Source of the DNA: Diplonema papillatum
Lineage: Eukaryota > Euglenozoa > Diplonemea > Diplonemida > Diplonemidae
Assembly (NCBI GenBank): GCA_030068145.1
Contig: JAPJBO010000152.1
Location: 124,001 to 188,000, forward strand
Direction of reading: 5' to 3'
Length of the DNA: 64,000 bases
In this document: positions 45,079 through 56,079 of the stretch, one piece after another
Position numbering within the stretch: the first letter of the stretch is position 1
Layout of the letters: every line of letters begins with the position of its first letter
Made by a program: the position numbers and the translations under genes
The notes under the pieces: model-generated
The model's input: only the letters and a program-made list of their open reading frames with translations
Told to the model about the DNA's origin: nothing
Databases searched by the model: none

Positions 45079-47620
45079 TACACGGTGCACTACACGGTGC
45101 ACTAGTCAAGGACTTTTTTGACTTTGACTAGTGGTTTTACTAGTCAAAATTTTGACTAGTAAAATGACTAGTGCCACTAGTAAAAATGACTAGTGCACTA
45201 GTAAAAATGACTAGTGCACTAGTAAAAATGACTAGTGATTTAGACAAAATCCACCTAACATGGACCCAAGTCCTGGGTGTTTTGAGAGTTTTCGAGGGGT
45301 TCCACGGCACTACCGTGACCACCGGTGCCCAGACACCACAAACCACCTGGGCAACCCCAGTTTTCGCGAGACAGGCCGAGTTGCGAGGGTTTTGGTTGGT
45401 TTCTTGGGAAAGTCCCTGAGCTTGTATGGCTTAGCAAACATAGTGCAAACGACAGTGCTATTCCTGCACGGTGAGGTCAGAGACATGTCGTGACAGGTTT
45501 CAGACACTGGAATAATGCGGGCTTCCGACCACATTCAAACTCTGGTCCGTAGATTCGGCTTGTCGTTCATGGCGCTCCTATCGCCTTGGCATCGCACCGG
45601 ACACAGTGCATTTACAGTAGTGGGTTCCCTAAAACCCACGATTCTTGCCGAGCTTCCCAACATGAATGTGCAACAGACGGAAGTCACGTTTCTTTGTCGT
45701 TTCGGGACGTGCTAACGACCATTGAGCCCACCGATCAACTGCTCAAACCTTTCGTCGGGTGGGACACCAGCAGGTTCTGGTTTCTACTCGTCGGGTCTAC
45801 CGCAATCGCGTAGCCGGTGTACTATTTGTGAAAGCAGCTTCTTTCGCATCTTCGGTTGTTCACAACGACAATAAAAATCACCGCCTCGGATTAGCTTGAA
45901 TTCACAACGCACTGTCTATCGGGCATTGAGAGCTACTAGTAGTAAGTGCGGAAGAGCATGAGGCAGGCAAGCTGTATAACGCTCCCAGTAGGCAACAAGT
46001 TCCCAGAAACTCCCCGTCCTCGGCTGTGGTGCTCGCTTGCCTTCATGGCACTTGCACTTTCTAGAACTCAATACTCAGCCCGATTCCTGTGGGGGAAGAG
46101 TCGGGGTGGCCCACCAAAAAAGCGATCACAGTTCTGCATGTTCAGCCGCAAAACACAAACCGACGAGTAATCGTAACTTATTCCTGCAGAACTGGCTTTG
46201 TTGAATGACGCTCGTGGCAGACATGGCCCCCAGCTTTCGTCAACCGCATTCAGAAAAATATTGGACCGGAACTTCTTTGGACCGGAATTTTTTTGGACTT
46301 TTTAGCGTTATTTGTGGATTAGAAGGTCGGTATTTTAAAGTCTCCGGTTGACCGTAGAGGCTTGGGTATGGCGGGGGGTTGAGAAAAGTGAAAGAGTGCG
46401 ACTCGTTTCGAATGTTGTGTCACTCCGTTGTGAAACCTTGTGAAGTCCCCTAACGCGTTTAGAGGGTGCTTGGGTTTGGGTAGGGTGTGGTCCTTCTGCT
46501 GCGGCGTGAAAAGCCAGGAAGTTTTTAGAGTTAAAGTTTTGGGCTTTTGGAGGTTCTGAAAGTTTTGGACTTTTCCCTGGGGGTTTCACTTTTTGGCGGT
46601 ATTTTGAAGTCTGACCGAAGCAGCTTTTGCATTTCATGTTTCCGTTACACCAATGATGGGACCGGCAGATTGTGCGAACATTCCAAAGCTTCCCGAGTTC
46701 CGGGCCGCAAACGCGTCCAAATTGGTTCAGGTTACCTTTAGTTTCTGTTCGTCCTTAAAACTCGCGGTTGCACGATCATGACTATGGGCGTAGCCTGGGT
46801 CGCGTAGACAAGCAGCTCGGGTGAGCATGGCGGGGCGACTCATGAGATTGCCCCCGTCGCCGACCACGTGCCGGAACACGACGTCCGGGACCGGCTATAC
46901 TTGATCAACTCCTTGAACGCCAGCAGCCCGCTGTCGTCGGCATCCACCGTCAAAAACGCGCGTGACCGCCACTCGGCGGCCAGGACGTCGCCTTCACTCA
47001 GCGACGCTCGCTTCACTGCGAGCTCGCCGAGGTCGAGTCCTTCCGCGGGCATGCCGCCGGCCCTGCTCCGTATGGCCCGGCGACGCCGCGTGCCGACTAC
47101 GCTCAGCGACTCGCCACCTTCTGCGTCTGGCTAAAGTAGCGACCTCCAAGTTGTAGGGCGCTGTTAACGGACTTGGGCGCGCCCTTGACTGTAGACACCA
47201 CATGTATCATATCTTATCGTATTCTTGGATTCTAAACTTCCTTGTGGGCGTGAACCCTACTGTAAAATATTTGAACCGGAACTTTTTTGGACTTTTGGGG
47301 GTTTTGAAAAGTACTTCGACTTTTTCCCGGTCCAACATTATTCCGAACACGGTTGTAAGCGCAACGGTAGGGTACAGTTGTGCCCTGGGACCCTCTGAAA
47401 TCTACATAATAGCCCAGATTTCGGTTCGGAACAGGTGGATTTCTACTAGGACACTAGTCATTTTGACTAGTGCACTAGTCATTTTTACTAGTGCACTAGT
47501 CATTTTTACTAGTGTTTTTACTAGTGCGCTAGTCATTTTTACTAGTGCACTAGTCATGCTTTTTCACTAGTAAAATGACTAGTCAAAACACCTTTTTCAC
47601 TTTTACTAGTGCACCGTGTA
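45079..47620. mobile_element. TIR element A with ACTAGT-rich ends and a gene fragment
   Basis: Left TACACGGTGCAC and right GTGCACCGTGTA are exact inverses. Clusters of ACTAGTGCACTAGT fill 45100-45240 and 47445-47610. Further in, about 45240-45330 aligns with the inverse of about 47360-47445 (AATCCACCT, then GGGTTCCACGGCAC-type), so the inverted ends exceed 200 bp. The target duplication is masked by G runs. The inside contains the EF-hand fragment at 46840-47052. Confidence 0.65.
46840..47052 (-). pseudogene. EF-hand gene fragment inside TIR element A
   Basis: The minus frame MPAEGLDLGELAVKRASLSE continues to FLTVDADDSGLLAFKELIK. DADDSGLLAFKE fits an EF-hand calcium loop (D1, D3, S5, G6, E12). 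Codons are strongly GC3-biased like host genes. After LIK the best protein-like continuation (VPDVVFRHVVGDGGNLM) is in another frame, so the piece is broken or has lost an intron junction. No start or complementary EF-hand is nearby. Confidence 0.45.
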
Positions 47621-48810
47621 GGGGGCGCGACTCAGGCCTACGTGGGGCCAAATGTGTATTTTATTATTGGCGCTGTTTTTCCGTGCTTTTAGGGAATCCC
47701 GGGGTGGTTTTGGATCCGCAGTAGCTCTCTGATGGAGTATGACCCCAAAATTGGTGAGAATGGCGCCCGGAATGACCAGCGAATGCAAAAAAGAGCAAAA
47801 AATAGGCATATTGGGCGCTCCCTGAAACCGGGCAGAAATGGCCTATTTTCAGGCTGAGCAGCCCGGAACCGTGTTTAAGCGCACGAAACAACAGAAAAAA
47901 AACCCAGAATGTGTTCCCGGGCCCTCGCGTGTGGTCATCGGTGCCCAGCGACCCTGTTCTGAGGTCAGAGAAGACCCGGAACGTGCTCGGTACGTGCCCG
48001 GTACAAGCCCAGTACAAGCCCGGTACGTGCCCAGTACGTGCCCAGTACAGCCGGTATGTGCCCTGGCACGTTCCGGACCTTCTCCGACCTCAAAACAGGG
48101 CGGCTGGCCACTTAGGACCACGTGCGAGGGCCCTACAAAACATTTTGTGGAATTTTGGTGTGGTTTCGTGCACTTTGTCACGTCTCGGATAATCCGAGGC
48201 ATCTTTATGTCCTGCCAAGCACCCCGGAACCCAGCAAGAAATGGCATATTTTTATGCTGAGCTGCTGTGCCGTGACAAAGTGCACGAAACCGCAGCAAAA
48301 TTCCACAAAATGTTTTGTAGGGCCCTTGAAAGTGGTCCCAGGTGGCCAGCCACCCTGTTTTGAGGTCGGAGAAGATCCGGAACGTGCCAAGGCACATACC
48401 GGCTGTACTGAGCACGTACCGGGCTATACTGGGCTTGTACCGGGCACGTACTGGGCATCTTCCAGGTCGTCCCCGACCTCAGAACAGGGTCGCTGGCCAC
48501 CGAAGACCACACGCGAGGGCCCGGGAACACATCCTGGGTTTTTTTTCTGTGGTTTCGCGCACTTTAACACGGTTCCGTCAGCCTGAAAATAGGCCATTTC
48601 TGCCCGGTTTCAGGGAGCACCCAATATGCCTATTTTTTTGCTCTTTTTTGCATTCGCTGGTCATTCCGGGCGCCATTCTCACCAATTTTGGGGTCACACT
48701 CCATCAGAGAGCTGCTGCGGATGCAAAACCACCCCGGGATTCTCTAAAAGCACGGTATAACAGCGCCAATAATAAATACACAGGGTTTCTACCAGGAGTC
48801 GCGCCCCCTA
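47619..48810. mobile_element. 1.19-kb near-perfect palindrome (foldback element)
   Basis: The left arm 47619-48182 and right arm 48271-48810 are inverted copies at high identity, from TAGGGGGCGCGACT to its inverse AGTCGCGCCCCCTA. The 88-bp spacer has its own CTCGGATAATCCGAG hairpin. The arms hold short GTACGTGCCC/GTACAAGCCC repeats. Frames in the arms mirror each other and are not genes. It touches element A on the left and element C on the right. Confidence 0.9.
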
Positions 48811-49934
48811 GGGCTATGTAGGATGGAAACGTTGGAAACGTTTCCGTTTCCGTTTCCGTTTCCGTTTCCTTCTTTTTGGCGGTGGATGGAAACGCCGTTT
48901 CTTTTCAAAAGAAACGGCTGGTATGCCACTAGTATACTGGCTGAAGGTCCGACCGGAAATGTGTTCCGAACGGCGGACCCCGCAATCCAGCGGGAAACCA
49001 TGGACAAGGAGGCTCCGAAAAGAGGGAGGAAAGAAGCATAAGAGTTGCGACCGCGTGGAGCAGACGCAACCACACGCGTCCGGTTGTGCTGACTTTGAGG
49101 TCTGCAGCTCTTTACACCAATGGCTGTTGTGGCGACGATGCTCTGTTATGCGAGGCTGTTGGCCAACGCGCTGAAGACGATCGGGAAAGCACATCCGCTT
49201 CCAATAATAGACTCTACAGATACGATCGTTCAGCGCCACAGGCTACAAGACCGGGGTCTTTCGGCGGTGTAAGACAAAGAGGGAGTGCAATCAGCATCAG
49301 GAGGTGAGAAGGGCACACGTATGCCGGGGCAATGTTGAACCCGCCAGAAAAGCGATGGCCACGCAGTAACGTGTGCGTTAAACATCGCTTGCCACAGTGC
49401 ACCTTGCATACGACGACGGGTGGCAACCGTCACCGGAAGGGGCGGTGTTGTCGGAGCATAGACAACGACGGCAGGAAGAAACCACCAACAATGCAGAAGA
49501 GGACGGCAGATTCAACAAGCCCCACTCGTGGGTTGGAAGCAGCAGAAGACGAAGTGGTAGGCACAGAAGGGTGGAATCTGGTGTCAGAAAACATCCACAT
49601 GTGACGACATTCTGCATCATTAGCTTGTGGTTACCTATTTGCTCGTGTCAGATCGCCGACGAAAGAAAGCGGTGAGCACCGGCGACTGCTCTGCACAAAC
49701 GAGACCGCGACGACACACAAGAAGGGGCCGAGCCAAGTCGAAGGGCCCTGAAGAGTCAGAGAGCCCGCCAGACGGACTCACAGAAGGACCCGTGAAGTGG
49801 TATCTTATAGGACCCCTCAGCATGAAGAGCCTTCCGGCGTTTCTTTTAAAAGAAACGGAAACGTTTCCGTTTCCGTTTCCGTTTCCTTATTTCGAAAAAA
49901 CTAAAAGAAACGGCGTTTCCATCCAACTTAGCCC

Positions 49935-49936
<2 letters not shown>
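48809..49936. mobile_element. TIR element C with GTTTCC arrays
   Basis: Left TAGGGCTATGTAGGATGGAA and right inverse TAGGGCTAAGTTGGATGGAA, both followed by ACG. (GTTTCC)n arrays lie at 48838-48870 and 49857-49888, and GAAACGGC hairpins lie near both ends. The interior 48920-49800 has plus-strand frames without a recognised domain. Confidence 0.7.
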
Positions 49937-49969
<33 letters not shown>

Positions 49970-50270
49970 CTGATACTAAGCCTGAGACCCAAAACGAAGT
50001 TGCTAACCCTGGGTGGGGGTGGGGGCCCCCACCCCCCCTACCCCCCCTCCCCCCCCCCCCCCCCCATCTGGTGCAACCACTGTGGACCTAACTGTGGGAC
50101 ACACTTAGCTAAATTCTCTAAGGTGAAATGGTGGAAAAAGTGGGTCAAATTTTTTTTTTTCGAGTGCTTTTTTGGGAGGATTTGGGCCAAAAAAAAATTT
50201 TTTTTTTCTTGGTCGCTGCTGAGGAAACCACCTTAGAGCGGTCACCACCCTGCTGCACACAGGCCCTGCA

Positions 50271-50304
<34 letters not shown>

Positions 50305-50412
50305 GGGGGGGGGGGGGGGGTGTTTAGGGGGGGGGGGACCCACCCACCCTCGTTGCCGTCCGGCTGACAACGATGCCGAGTTTAGGGGCCTTAGCATCAG
50401 CACTGGGGGGGG
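49937..50412. repeat. G- and C-run block with inverted edges
   Basis: Long G runs (49937-49964, 50272-50337) and a C-rich stretch (50027-50066). CAGTGCTGATACTAAGCC (about 49965) recurs inverted near 50384-50404, so the block behaves as a small foldback. Confidence 0.8.
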
Positions 50413-52375
50413 GGCTAATTTATTCCGGGGTGGCTTTTTTTCCGACTTTTTTTCCGACTTTTTTATTCCGGGAGGTGAAAAATTTGTTCCGGGAGGTGAA
50501 AATTTGTTCCGGGAGGTGAAAATTTGTTCCGGGAAGTGAAAATTTGTTCCGGGAAGTGAAAATTTGTTCCGGGGTGGGCTTTTTTTCTGACTAATTTGTT
50601 CCGGGAACTGAAAATTTGTTCCGGGGTGGGCTTTTTTTCTGACTAATTTGTTCCTGGGTGAGTTTTTTTTCATTTCTGGGCTAAAAATGGCTGACACGAT
50701 CAGTGAGCCTCCCAGAAAAAAAACTCACCCCGGAACAAATTTTCAGTTCCGGAACAAATTTTCACTTCCCGGAACAAATTTTCACTTCCCGGAACAAATT
50801 TTCACTTCCCGGAACAAATTTTCACTTCCCGGAACAAATTTTCAGTTCCGGAACAAATTTTCACTTCCCGGAACAAATTTTCAGTTTCGGAACAAATTTC
50901 ACCTAATTTCACGGGACCCGGACCGAACCCAGAACTGGGGAGGACTGGGCTGACAACCCAAGGTGGCAACAAACGGAATCTGCACTCCACATTACATCAC
51001 GCAAGAATGGCTGATTCCTTCCTGAAGTCATCGACTGTCTTTGTGCCCACAGGAAGCGCGAACTGAACGCAAGGACCTTCCAGATGTGGAACACTGTACG
51101 GAGAGAAGACCACGCAACGGAGCAGGCGCCCACAAGTAGTTTCTAACAGGACTAATCCAGTAACTTGGACGACAATTACACTGGACGAACGCAGGAAATG
51201 ACGAATATCCTCGAGGCTGTCGTAAATTCTCTTCTCAAAAAATATTAAAATACATAGGGTCAAAAGGGCACCCCCCCGAAAAAAAAAAAAAAAATGACTC
51301 CAGATACGCAAACTCTTTCGAACGCTGCACACGGGTATCCTTCAAGTGACCTCTAACTATCTGTTGCATACGCGTATCCGGATCTGAAAGCCGAAGACTT
51401 TGTAACACTTTACCGCAACCGAAGTCGCGAACCGGGTTCGGCTTGCACTGCAAAAGCAGCATAATTGTGTCTTGCGCCCGAGCGCGGAAATCCGCCACCC
51501 GCCATTCGGCTAGAGTGCAAGAACACAATTGCGAAGCGTACTACAAACGGATAGTGTTACATAGGCGAACGAATCATGCGAGAACCTATGGAGGGGCCCC
51601 TCGACAGCTTTCAGAACACGGCATAGTAAGTCAAGAGTCGGATAAGCGAGTGTGCACATTCTACTCCCGTTTGATCTGCATTTTCCACCTTTCCCCCCTT
51701 TCTTTGTTCTGCTGTGTGTATTTGAAAAACGTTATCGCATGCGGGTAAGCGGGGTTTGCGGGTTAGGGTATGCGGAGTTTGCAGTGTTAGGGTACGCGGG
51801 GTTGCGGGTTCGGGTATGCGGGTTTGCGAGGTTAGGGTATGCGGGTTTGGGTATGCGGGTTTGCGGGGTTTGCGGGTTTGCGGGTTAGGGTACGCGGGTT
51901 TGCGGGTACGGGTATGCGGGTTCGGGTTAGGGTATGCGGGTTTGCGGGTTAGGGTATGCGGGTTTGGGTATGCGGGTTTGGGTATGCGGGTTTGCAGGGT
52001 TTGCGGGTTAGGGTTTGCGGGGTTAGGGTACGCGGGTTGCGGGTTCGGGTTTGCGGGTTTGGGTATGCGGGTTTGCGGGTTCGGGTATGCGGGGGGGGTT
52101 CGGGTATGCGTACCTTACACAAAAATTGTAAAAATCACACACAAATGGTGAAAATCTGGAAAATTTGGCAAACCCCAAATTTTCAGTTTCCGGAACAAAT
52201 TTTCACTTCCCGGAATAAATTTTCACTTCCCGGAACAAATTTTCACTTCCCGGAACAAATTTTCACTTCCCGGAACAAATTTTCACTTCCCGGAACAAAT
52301 TCGTCGGAAAAAAAGCCTGAAAAAAAGCTCACCCAGGAATAAATTAGCTCGACCCGGGGGGGGGGGGGGGGGGGG
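50413..52375. mobile_element. TIR element D with 20-bp terminal arrays
   Basis: Left CTAATTTATTCCGGGGTGGC and right inverse CTAATTTATTCCTGGGTGAG. Arrays of TTCCGGGAAGTGAAAATTTG stand at 50455-50660 (forward), 50715-50905 (inverted) and 52175-52310 (inverted). A second palindrome is centred near 50683. No transposase is seen; minus-strand frames at 50997-51528 are not recognised. Confidence 0.65.
51744..52110 (+). repeat. G-rich GCGGGTTTGCGGGTTAGGGTA-like array
   Basis: Variable units of GCGGGTTT, GGGTTAGGGTATGC and GGGTATGC. The plus strand is almost free of C outside CG. It is telomere-like in composition but irregular and internal. Confidence 0.9.
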
Positions 52376-52389
52376 GCCCGTACTGGCGC

Positions 52390-52645
52390 CGAACTTGCCA
52401 CCAGAACCCGAACTTTGCTTCGCCCGAACTTTGCTTCGCCCGAACTTTGCTTCACCAGAACTTAGCTTCGCCCGAACTTTGCTTCGCCCGAACTTTGCTT
52501 CGCCCGAACTTTGCTTCACCAGAACTTTGCTTCACCCAGAACTTAGCTTCGCCCGAACTTAGCTTCGCCCGAACTTAGCTTCACCAGAACTTTGCTTCAC
52601 GAACTTAGCTTCGCCCGAACTTTACTGTTCCCCGAACTTTAACTG
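52390..52645. repeat. 16-17 bp tandem repeat
   Basis: Unit GAACTTTGCTTCGCCC with GAACTTAGCTTCACCA variants, about 15 copies, beside a G run at 52357-52376. Confidence 0.95.
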
Positions 52646-52913
52646 CTGCCTCCAGTCTCGCCACGCGCCGGCCTTAGCCGAGCGCACGTACTTTTTAGCT
52701 GAAACAAATAAAGGGGGGGGGGGTCGAATGATAACAGTTATTTGACACGCCTGGTTGTCTAAAAACACTACCATTACTTGATCCTGCTACTGTTCGGCTA
52801 CCCGGAACTCTTTTTTAGGATGGTTCGACAGATCGAATAACAACACAAGTGTTATTATTCGACCCCCCCCCTTTACTGTCTCCAGGGAAGCAGAAATTGG
52901 TTGTCGCGACGCT

Positions 52914-53036
52914 ACCTGAGGTCCCGCCACGGGCCCCTGGGAGAGGCAGTTGACGAAGGACTGCCAGTTGCCGTTCTGCTCCGGGGCCGACGCGAGGAAG
53001 CACGCGAGCTCCTCGGCAGCTGCTTTCTTCTCACCG
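52914..53036 (-). pseudogene. Copy of the 3' exon end of the gene at 53253
   Basis: Matches 53271-53392 (LACFLASAPEQNGNWQSFVN, then CLSQGPVAGPQ) in an open frame. The match ends at CCTCAG|GTA, the same place where the neighbour has a possible splice donor. Upstream it is cut by an F2 tail (53050-53140). It may be a decayed duplicate or an alternative exon. Confidence 0.7.
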
Positions 53037-53049
53037 GGCATGACCTCCC

Positions 53050-53140
53050 GTCGGTTACAGCACTTGGGATCCCTTCGGTTCTTTGACTGGCAGCTTTTTG
53101 TTGAGCATTTCCTTCCCACAGGCTGGCGCTTATGTAAAAT
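53050..53140 (+). mobile_element. F2 element, 3' tail only
   Basis: GGTTACAGCACTTGGGATCC, a TTGAGCATTTCC part and GGCTGGCGCTTATGTAAAA; the first ~200 bp of F2 are missing. Confidence 0.7.
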
Positions 53141-53144
53141 AGAA

Positions 53145-53275
53145 GAAGAAGAACGGTATACTTTCTCTAGTAATACTGTATTGGCATAATTTCAGAAACA
53201 CGATACCTGAAGAACGGTATATTTTCACAGTATTACTAGGATTGGCATAATTTCAGAAACACGATACCTGAGGTC
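53145..53275. repeat. Direct duplication of about 65 bp at the gene's 3' border
   Basis: AGAACGGTATA...ATTGGCATAATTTCAGAAAC, then ACGATACCTGA, occurs twice (about 53149-53209 and 53214-53272). The second copy runs into the coding sequence. Confidence 0.85.
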
Positions 53276-54089
53276 CCGCCACGGGCCCCTGGGAGAGGCA
53301 GTTGACGAAGTACTGCCAGTTGCCGTTCTGCTCCGGGGGCGACGCGAGGAAGCACGCGAGGTCTTCGGCAGCGGCTTTCTTCTCGCCACGGTCGAGCGCC
53401 CGCATCGCGACGTTGTAGTAGAACGGGACGCATCCCCGCACCGCCGCCACGTACTCCAGCGCGCTCTGGGCCGGCGGGCTGAGCCCCGGCGGCCGCTGCA
53501 GCGCCGACGCTGCGTTTTTGAGCAGCACATACTGCGCGACAGCGGCGCCCGCCGCCTTGCAGGCGGTAGCTTGGTGCTCGGGAAGGGCAGGGTACATGCC
53601 GGGCGGAGGCGGCGGCAGGGTGGTGATGATTTGCCGGTGCTCAGACCGGAGGAGGGTCATGTCGCTTTTCAGCTGCGCTCCCGCTTCGATCAAGTCCTCG
53701 TCGCGGCTGGGGCCTTTTTCGTAGGCGAGGGCGTAGAAGGCCTTGCAATCCGGGTGGTCCTCCTGGCAGAGCTTGAACACGGGCTCCGCCGCGGCCGGCT
53801 CGGTGCTGTGCATCATCCCCGCGACGCAGAACAGGGCGGCTTGGTCGCCTTTGCTCGCCTGCACCTGCAGCAGGCGGATGCCCTCCCGGATCATCTCTTC
53901 GGTGATGCGCTCTTCCTGCGACAGAACGTACGCGGCAAGGCCGCCCACGGACACGGCCACCCCGGTCGTCACCGCGGCGCACACCCCGCACCAAGACATG
54001 GCGTGGCACTGCGACTCGTGCTTCTTCAACGCGAAGCAGCCTGCCGCGCCGCCCACGCCTACCAACGCCGCTCGCCGGTAAACGGCCAT
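53253..54089 (-). CDS. Unrecognised protein with N-terminal membrane segment
   Basis: 278 residues from the ATG at 54089 (MAVYRRAALVGVGGAAGCFA) to TGA at 53253. One hydrophobic helix at about residues 35-58 (VCAAVTTGVAVSVGGLAAYV) suggests a membrane anchor. Helical segments follow (EEMIREGIRLLQVQASKGDQ, CKAFYALAYEKGPSRDEDL), faintly like Sel1/TPR repeats but too weak to name. A Pro-rich linker precedes a last helical block. The ending VSCF follows a CAG|GTATCG that would also serve as a splice donor (exon end 53268), so the true C-terminus may lie in another exon. Good GC3. A partial copy lies downstream at 52914-53036. Confidence 0.7.
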   Translation of the reverse strand: MAVYRRAALVGVGGAAGCFALKKHESQCHAMSWCGVCAAVTTGVAVSVGGLAAYVLSQEERITEEMIREGIRLLQVQASKGDQAALFCVAGMMHSTEPAAAEPVFKLCQEDHPDCKAFYALAYEKGPSRDEDLIEAGAQLKSDMTLLRSEHRQIITTLPPPPPGMYPALPEHQATACKAAGAAVAQYVLLKNAASALQRPPGLSPPAQSALEYVAAVRGCVPFYYNVAMRALDRGEKKAAAEDLACFLASPPEQNGNWQYFVNCLSQGPVAGPQVSCF

Positions 54090-54117
54090 TTTCCCCTTCT
54101 TTTTTTCGTGCTGTGTT

Positions 54118-54848
54118 TTAGAGTGAAAGTGCTTTTTTTGTGGTTGGGGGGTATGCAGACAGCATCCGTGCATGCGCACGAGTATCCAGGGAGACACTTG
54201 TTTTCGAGAAGCAATCGAAGAAGTTGCCGTTGCAAGTCTGGCCTTCGTCATTGCGGGCAACGCAAACCATTTCGGCAAGACACTTTCGGCCGTCGTCGCT
54301 AAGCTTCCATTTGGCACCACTCGGTCGACGAACAGTCCGCATCTTCCTTGCAAGCAGTCTCTACAGGTGTCTTCTTGCACGTGCCAGGGGCATCGCAGAC
54401 AGCATCCGTGCATGCACACGAGTATCCAGGGAGACACTTGCTCGAGTAGCAGTCGAAGAAGTTGCCGTTGCAAGTCTGGCCTTCGTCGTTGCGGGCAACG
54501 CAAACCATTGAGACACTTTCGGCCATACTCGCTAAGCTTCCATTTGCACCACTCGGTCGACGAACAGTCCGCATCTTCCTTGCAAGCAGTCTCGACAGGT
54601 GCCTTCTTGCACGTGCCAGGGGCATCGCAGACAGCATCCGTGCATGCACACGAGTATCCAGGGAGACACTTGCTCGAGTAGCAGTCGAAGAAGTTGCCGT
54701 TGCAAGTCTGGCCTTCGTCATTGCGGGCAACGCAAACCATTTCGTCGAGACACTTTCGGCCGTCGTCGCTTAGCTTCCATTTGCACCATTCGGTTGGAGG
54801 ACACTCAGCATCTGGCTTGCAGGAGACGAAAGACTCGGGCGACGACAT
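54118..54848 (-). pseudogene. Decayed paralogue of the 79-residue Cys-repeat gene
   Basis: About three repeat units like those at 59636-62800 (CKPDAECPPTEWCKWKL, CLPGYSCACTDAVCDAPGTC). The frame breaks at least twice: near 54510, where KCLN runs out of frame and bases are missing, and near 54315, where one base is added (TEWCQMEA). The signal-peptide start is degraded and the transmembrane end is absent. Its end lies about 30 bases before the ATG of the next gene. Units use SSK where the intact gene has SNK. Confidence 0.8.
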
Positions 54849-55478
54849 GGCGACGAGCAGCGAGCCTTAAACAGGTTTGCGATGCCGCTGAATTTCGGGA
54901 GCATAGGCTGCGGAAGTGACGCGCGTGCAGGGCCGCTTCCCAAGGGGGTTCCGGGAACGCACGAAAGCCTGCACTGCGAGCTAATTCATGAAGAAGGCTG
55001 GAGTAACCCGAGTGAGGTGCGCCGCCTTGCGAGCGTCCCGTATCCTGGTTGCTTCACTGCACCGCTTGCGCGTTTACGTTTCGGTATGGCGTTAGAGACG
55101 AAGGCTCCCTGCACCCGCGCCTTGCCTTGCAAAACAGCTTTTGTCGCAAGCTGGGTTCCCGCAAGTGGCCAGCAGGACAGGGCACGCCGCCTGCTGCCTG
55201 CCAGCTACGTGTTCACTACTGCAGCGAGAGCACGGGTAGCATGCACGGAGCGTATTTCAACAGGGGAAAAGGAACGAAGAAACTCGGATGACGAAACAAG
55301 CTGGGAAGATAAAGCAGGGGATGGGAAAAAGCGGGAGGGAGTCGGGAGGAAAGCTTGGGTTGATGCTTAGGCAGTACCATCTGCCCTTTCGTGCGTGTTT
55401 GAAGTCTTCTCGAAGATGACAACCAGACAAAAAAGGAAGCCAAGGCGGCTAGGATGGCGTGGAAAGGGACCGATGTAT

Positions 55479-55698
55479 CCGCACTTTGCAGGACTACCAC
55501 TGTAGTGGTAGTTAATTCAAGAAAGTTCGCGGGTGTCAGCGAGAGGCCAAAGAATGGTCGATAGTGGTCGCCGTTTGCTTTATTGGAAAGATCTGACGCA
55601 AATCTGTGCGTGCGGCCTTCATCGGGCAAAAGTCCTGCGATCTCTCAACGGATGTCTGAGGTTTGCCATGGACCTTCCCCCCTTCGGTCCTTAAGTGG
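55479..55698 (-). mobile_element. MITE with TTAA target, piggyBac-type
   Basis: The right border CTTAAGTGG|TTAA matches the start of 15941-16131 in reverse. Shares TACCACTGTAGTGGTAG, AGCGAGAGGCC and TTGGAAAGATC with it. The left target is diverged (GTAT). The stretch 54850-55470 holds only a weakly supported plus-strand frame. Confidence 0.6.
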
Positions 55699-56079
55699 TT
55701 AATACTCTAACTGTGCTTGTACAAAAAATAACCCCGCGTGATGTTCGGCTTTAGGCATGATTTTGGTGGACGCGGATTTTTCGCAGGTGAGTGAGTTTTC
55801 AACTTGGTAGGGCAGATAACTGCCTTCCACGCATGTTTGACGCTAGGGGGGGCTAGGCAGAGCACTGCCTCTCATGCATGTTCGATGCTAGCATCAACTC
55901 TTTGTTCGAACGCCTTTGCAATACGACAGCGGACATAGGAAGTCGATTCGGACAGCTTCTTGATGTAAAACTGCGACTTCCATTGGAATGAAATGGGGGC
56001 AGAAAAATAGTCTGAGGACGCGGCGATGTACTTACTTGCCAGCGAAAGGGGGCGCCCGGTGCCGATTTCGACACAAGCT

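Noticed and set aside
47838-48821. Similar ORFs on both strands of 47838-48821
   Set aside because: They mirror each other because the region is a palindrome; no codon bias or domain.
51744-52110. Chromosome end
   Set aside because: Irregular units, flanked by unique and transposon sequence on both sides.
54882-55370. 162-residue plus-strand ORF
   Set aside because: Weak codon bias, no domain, no splice signals; its 5' end overlaps the upstream region of the decayed Cys-repeat copy.
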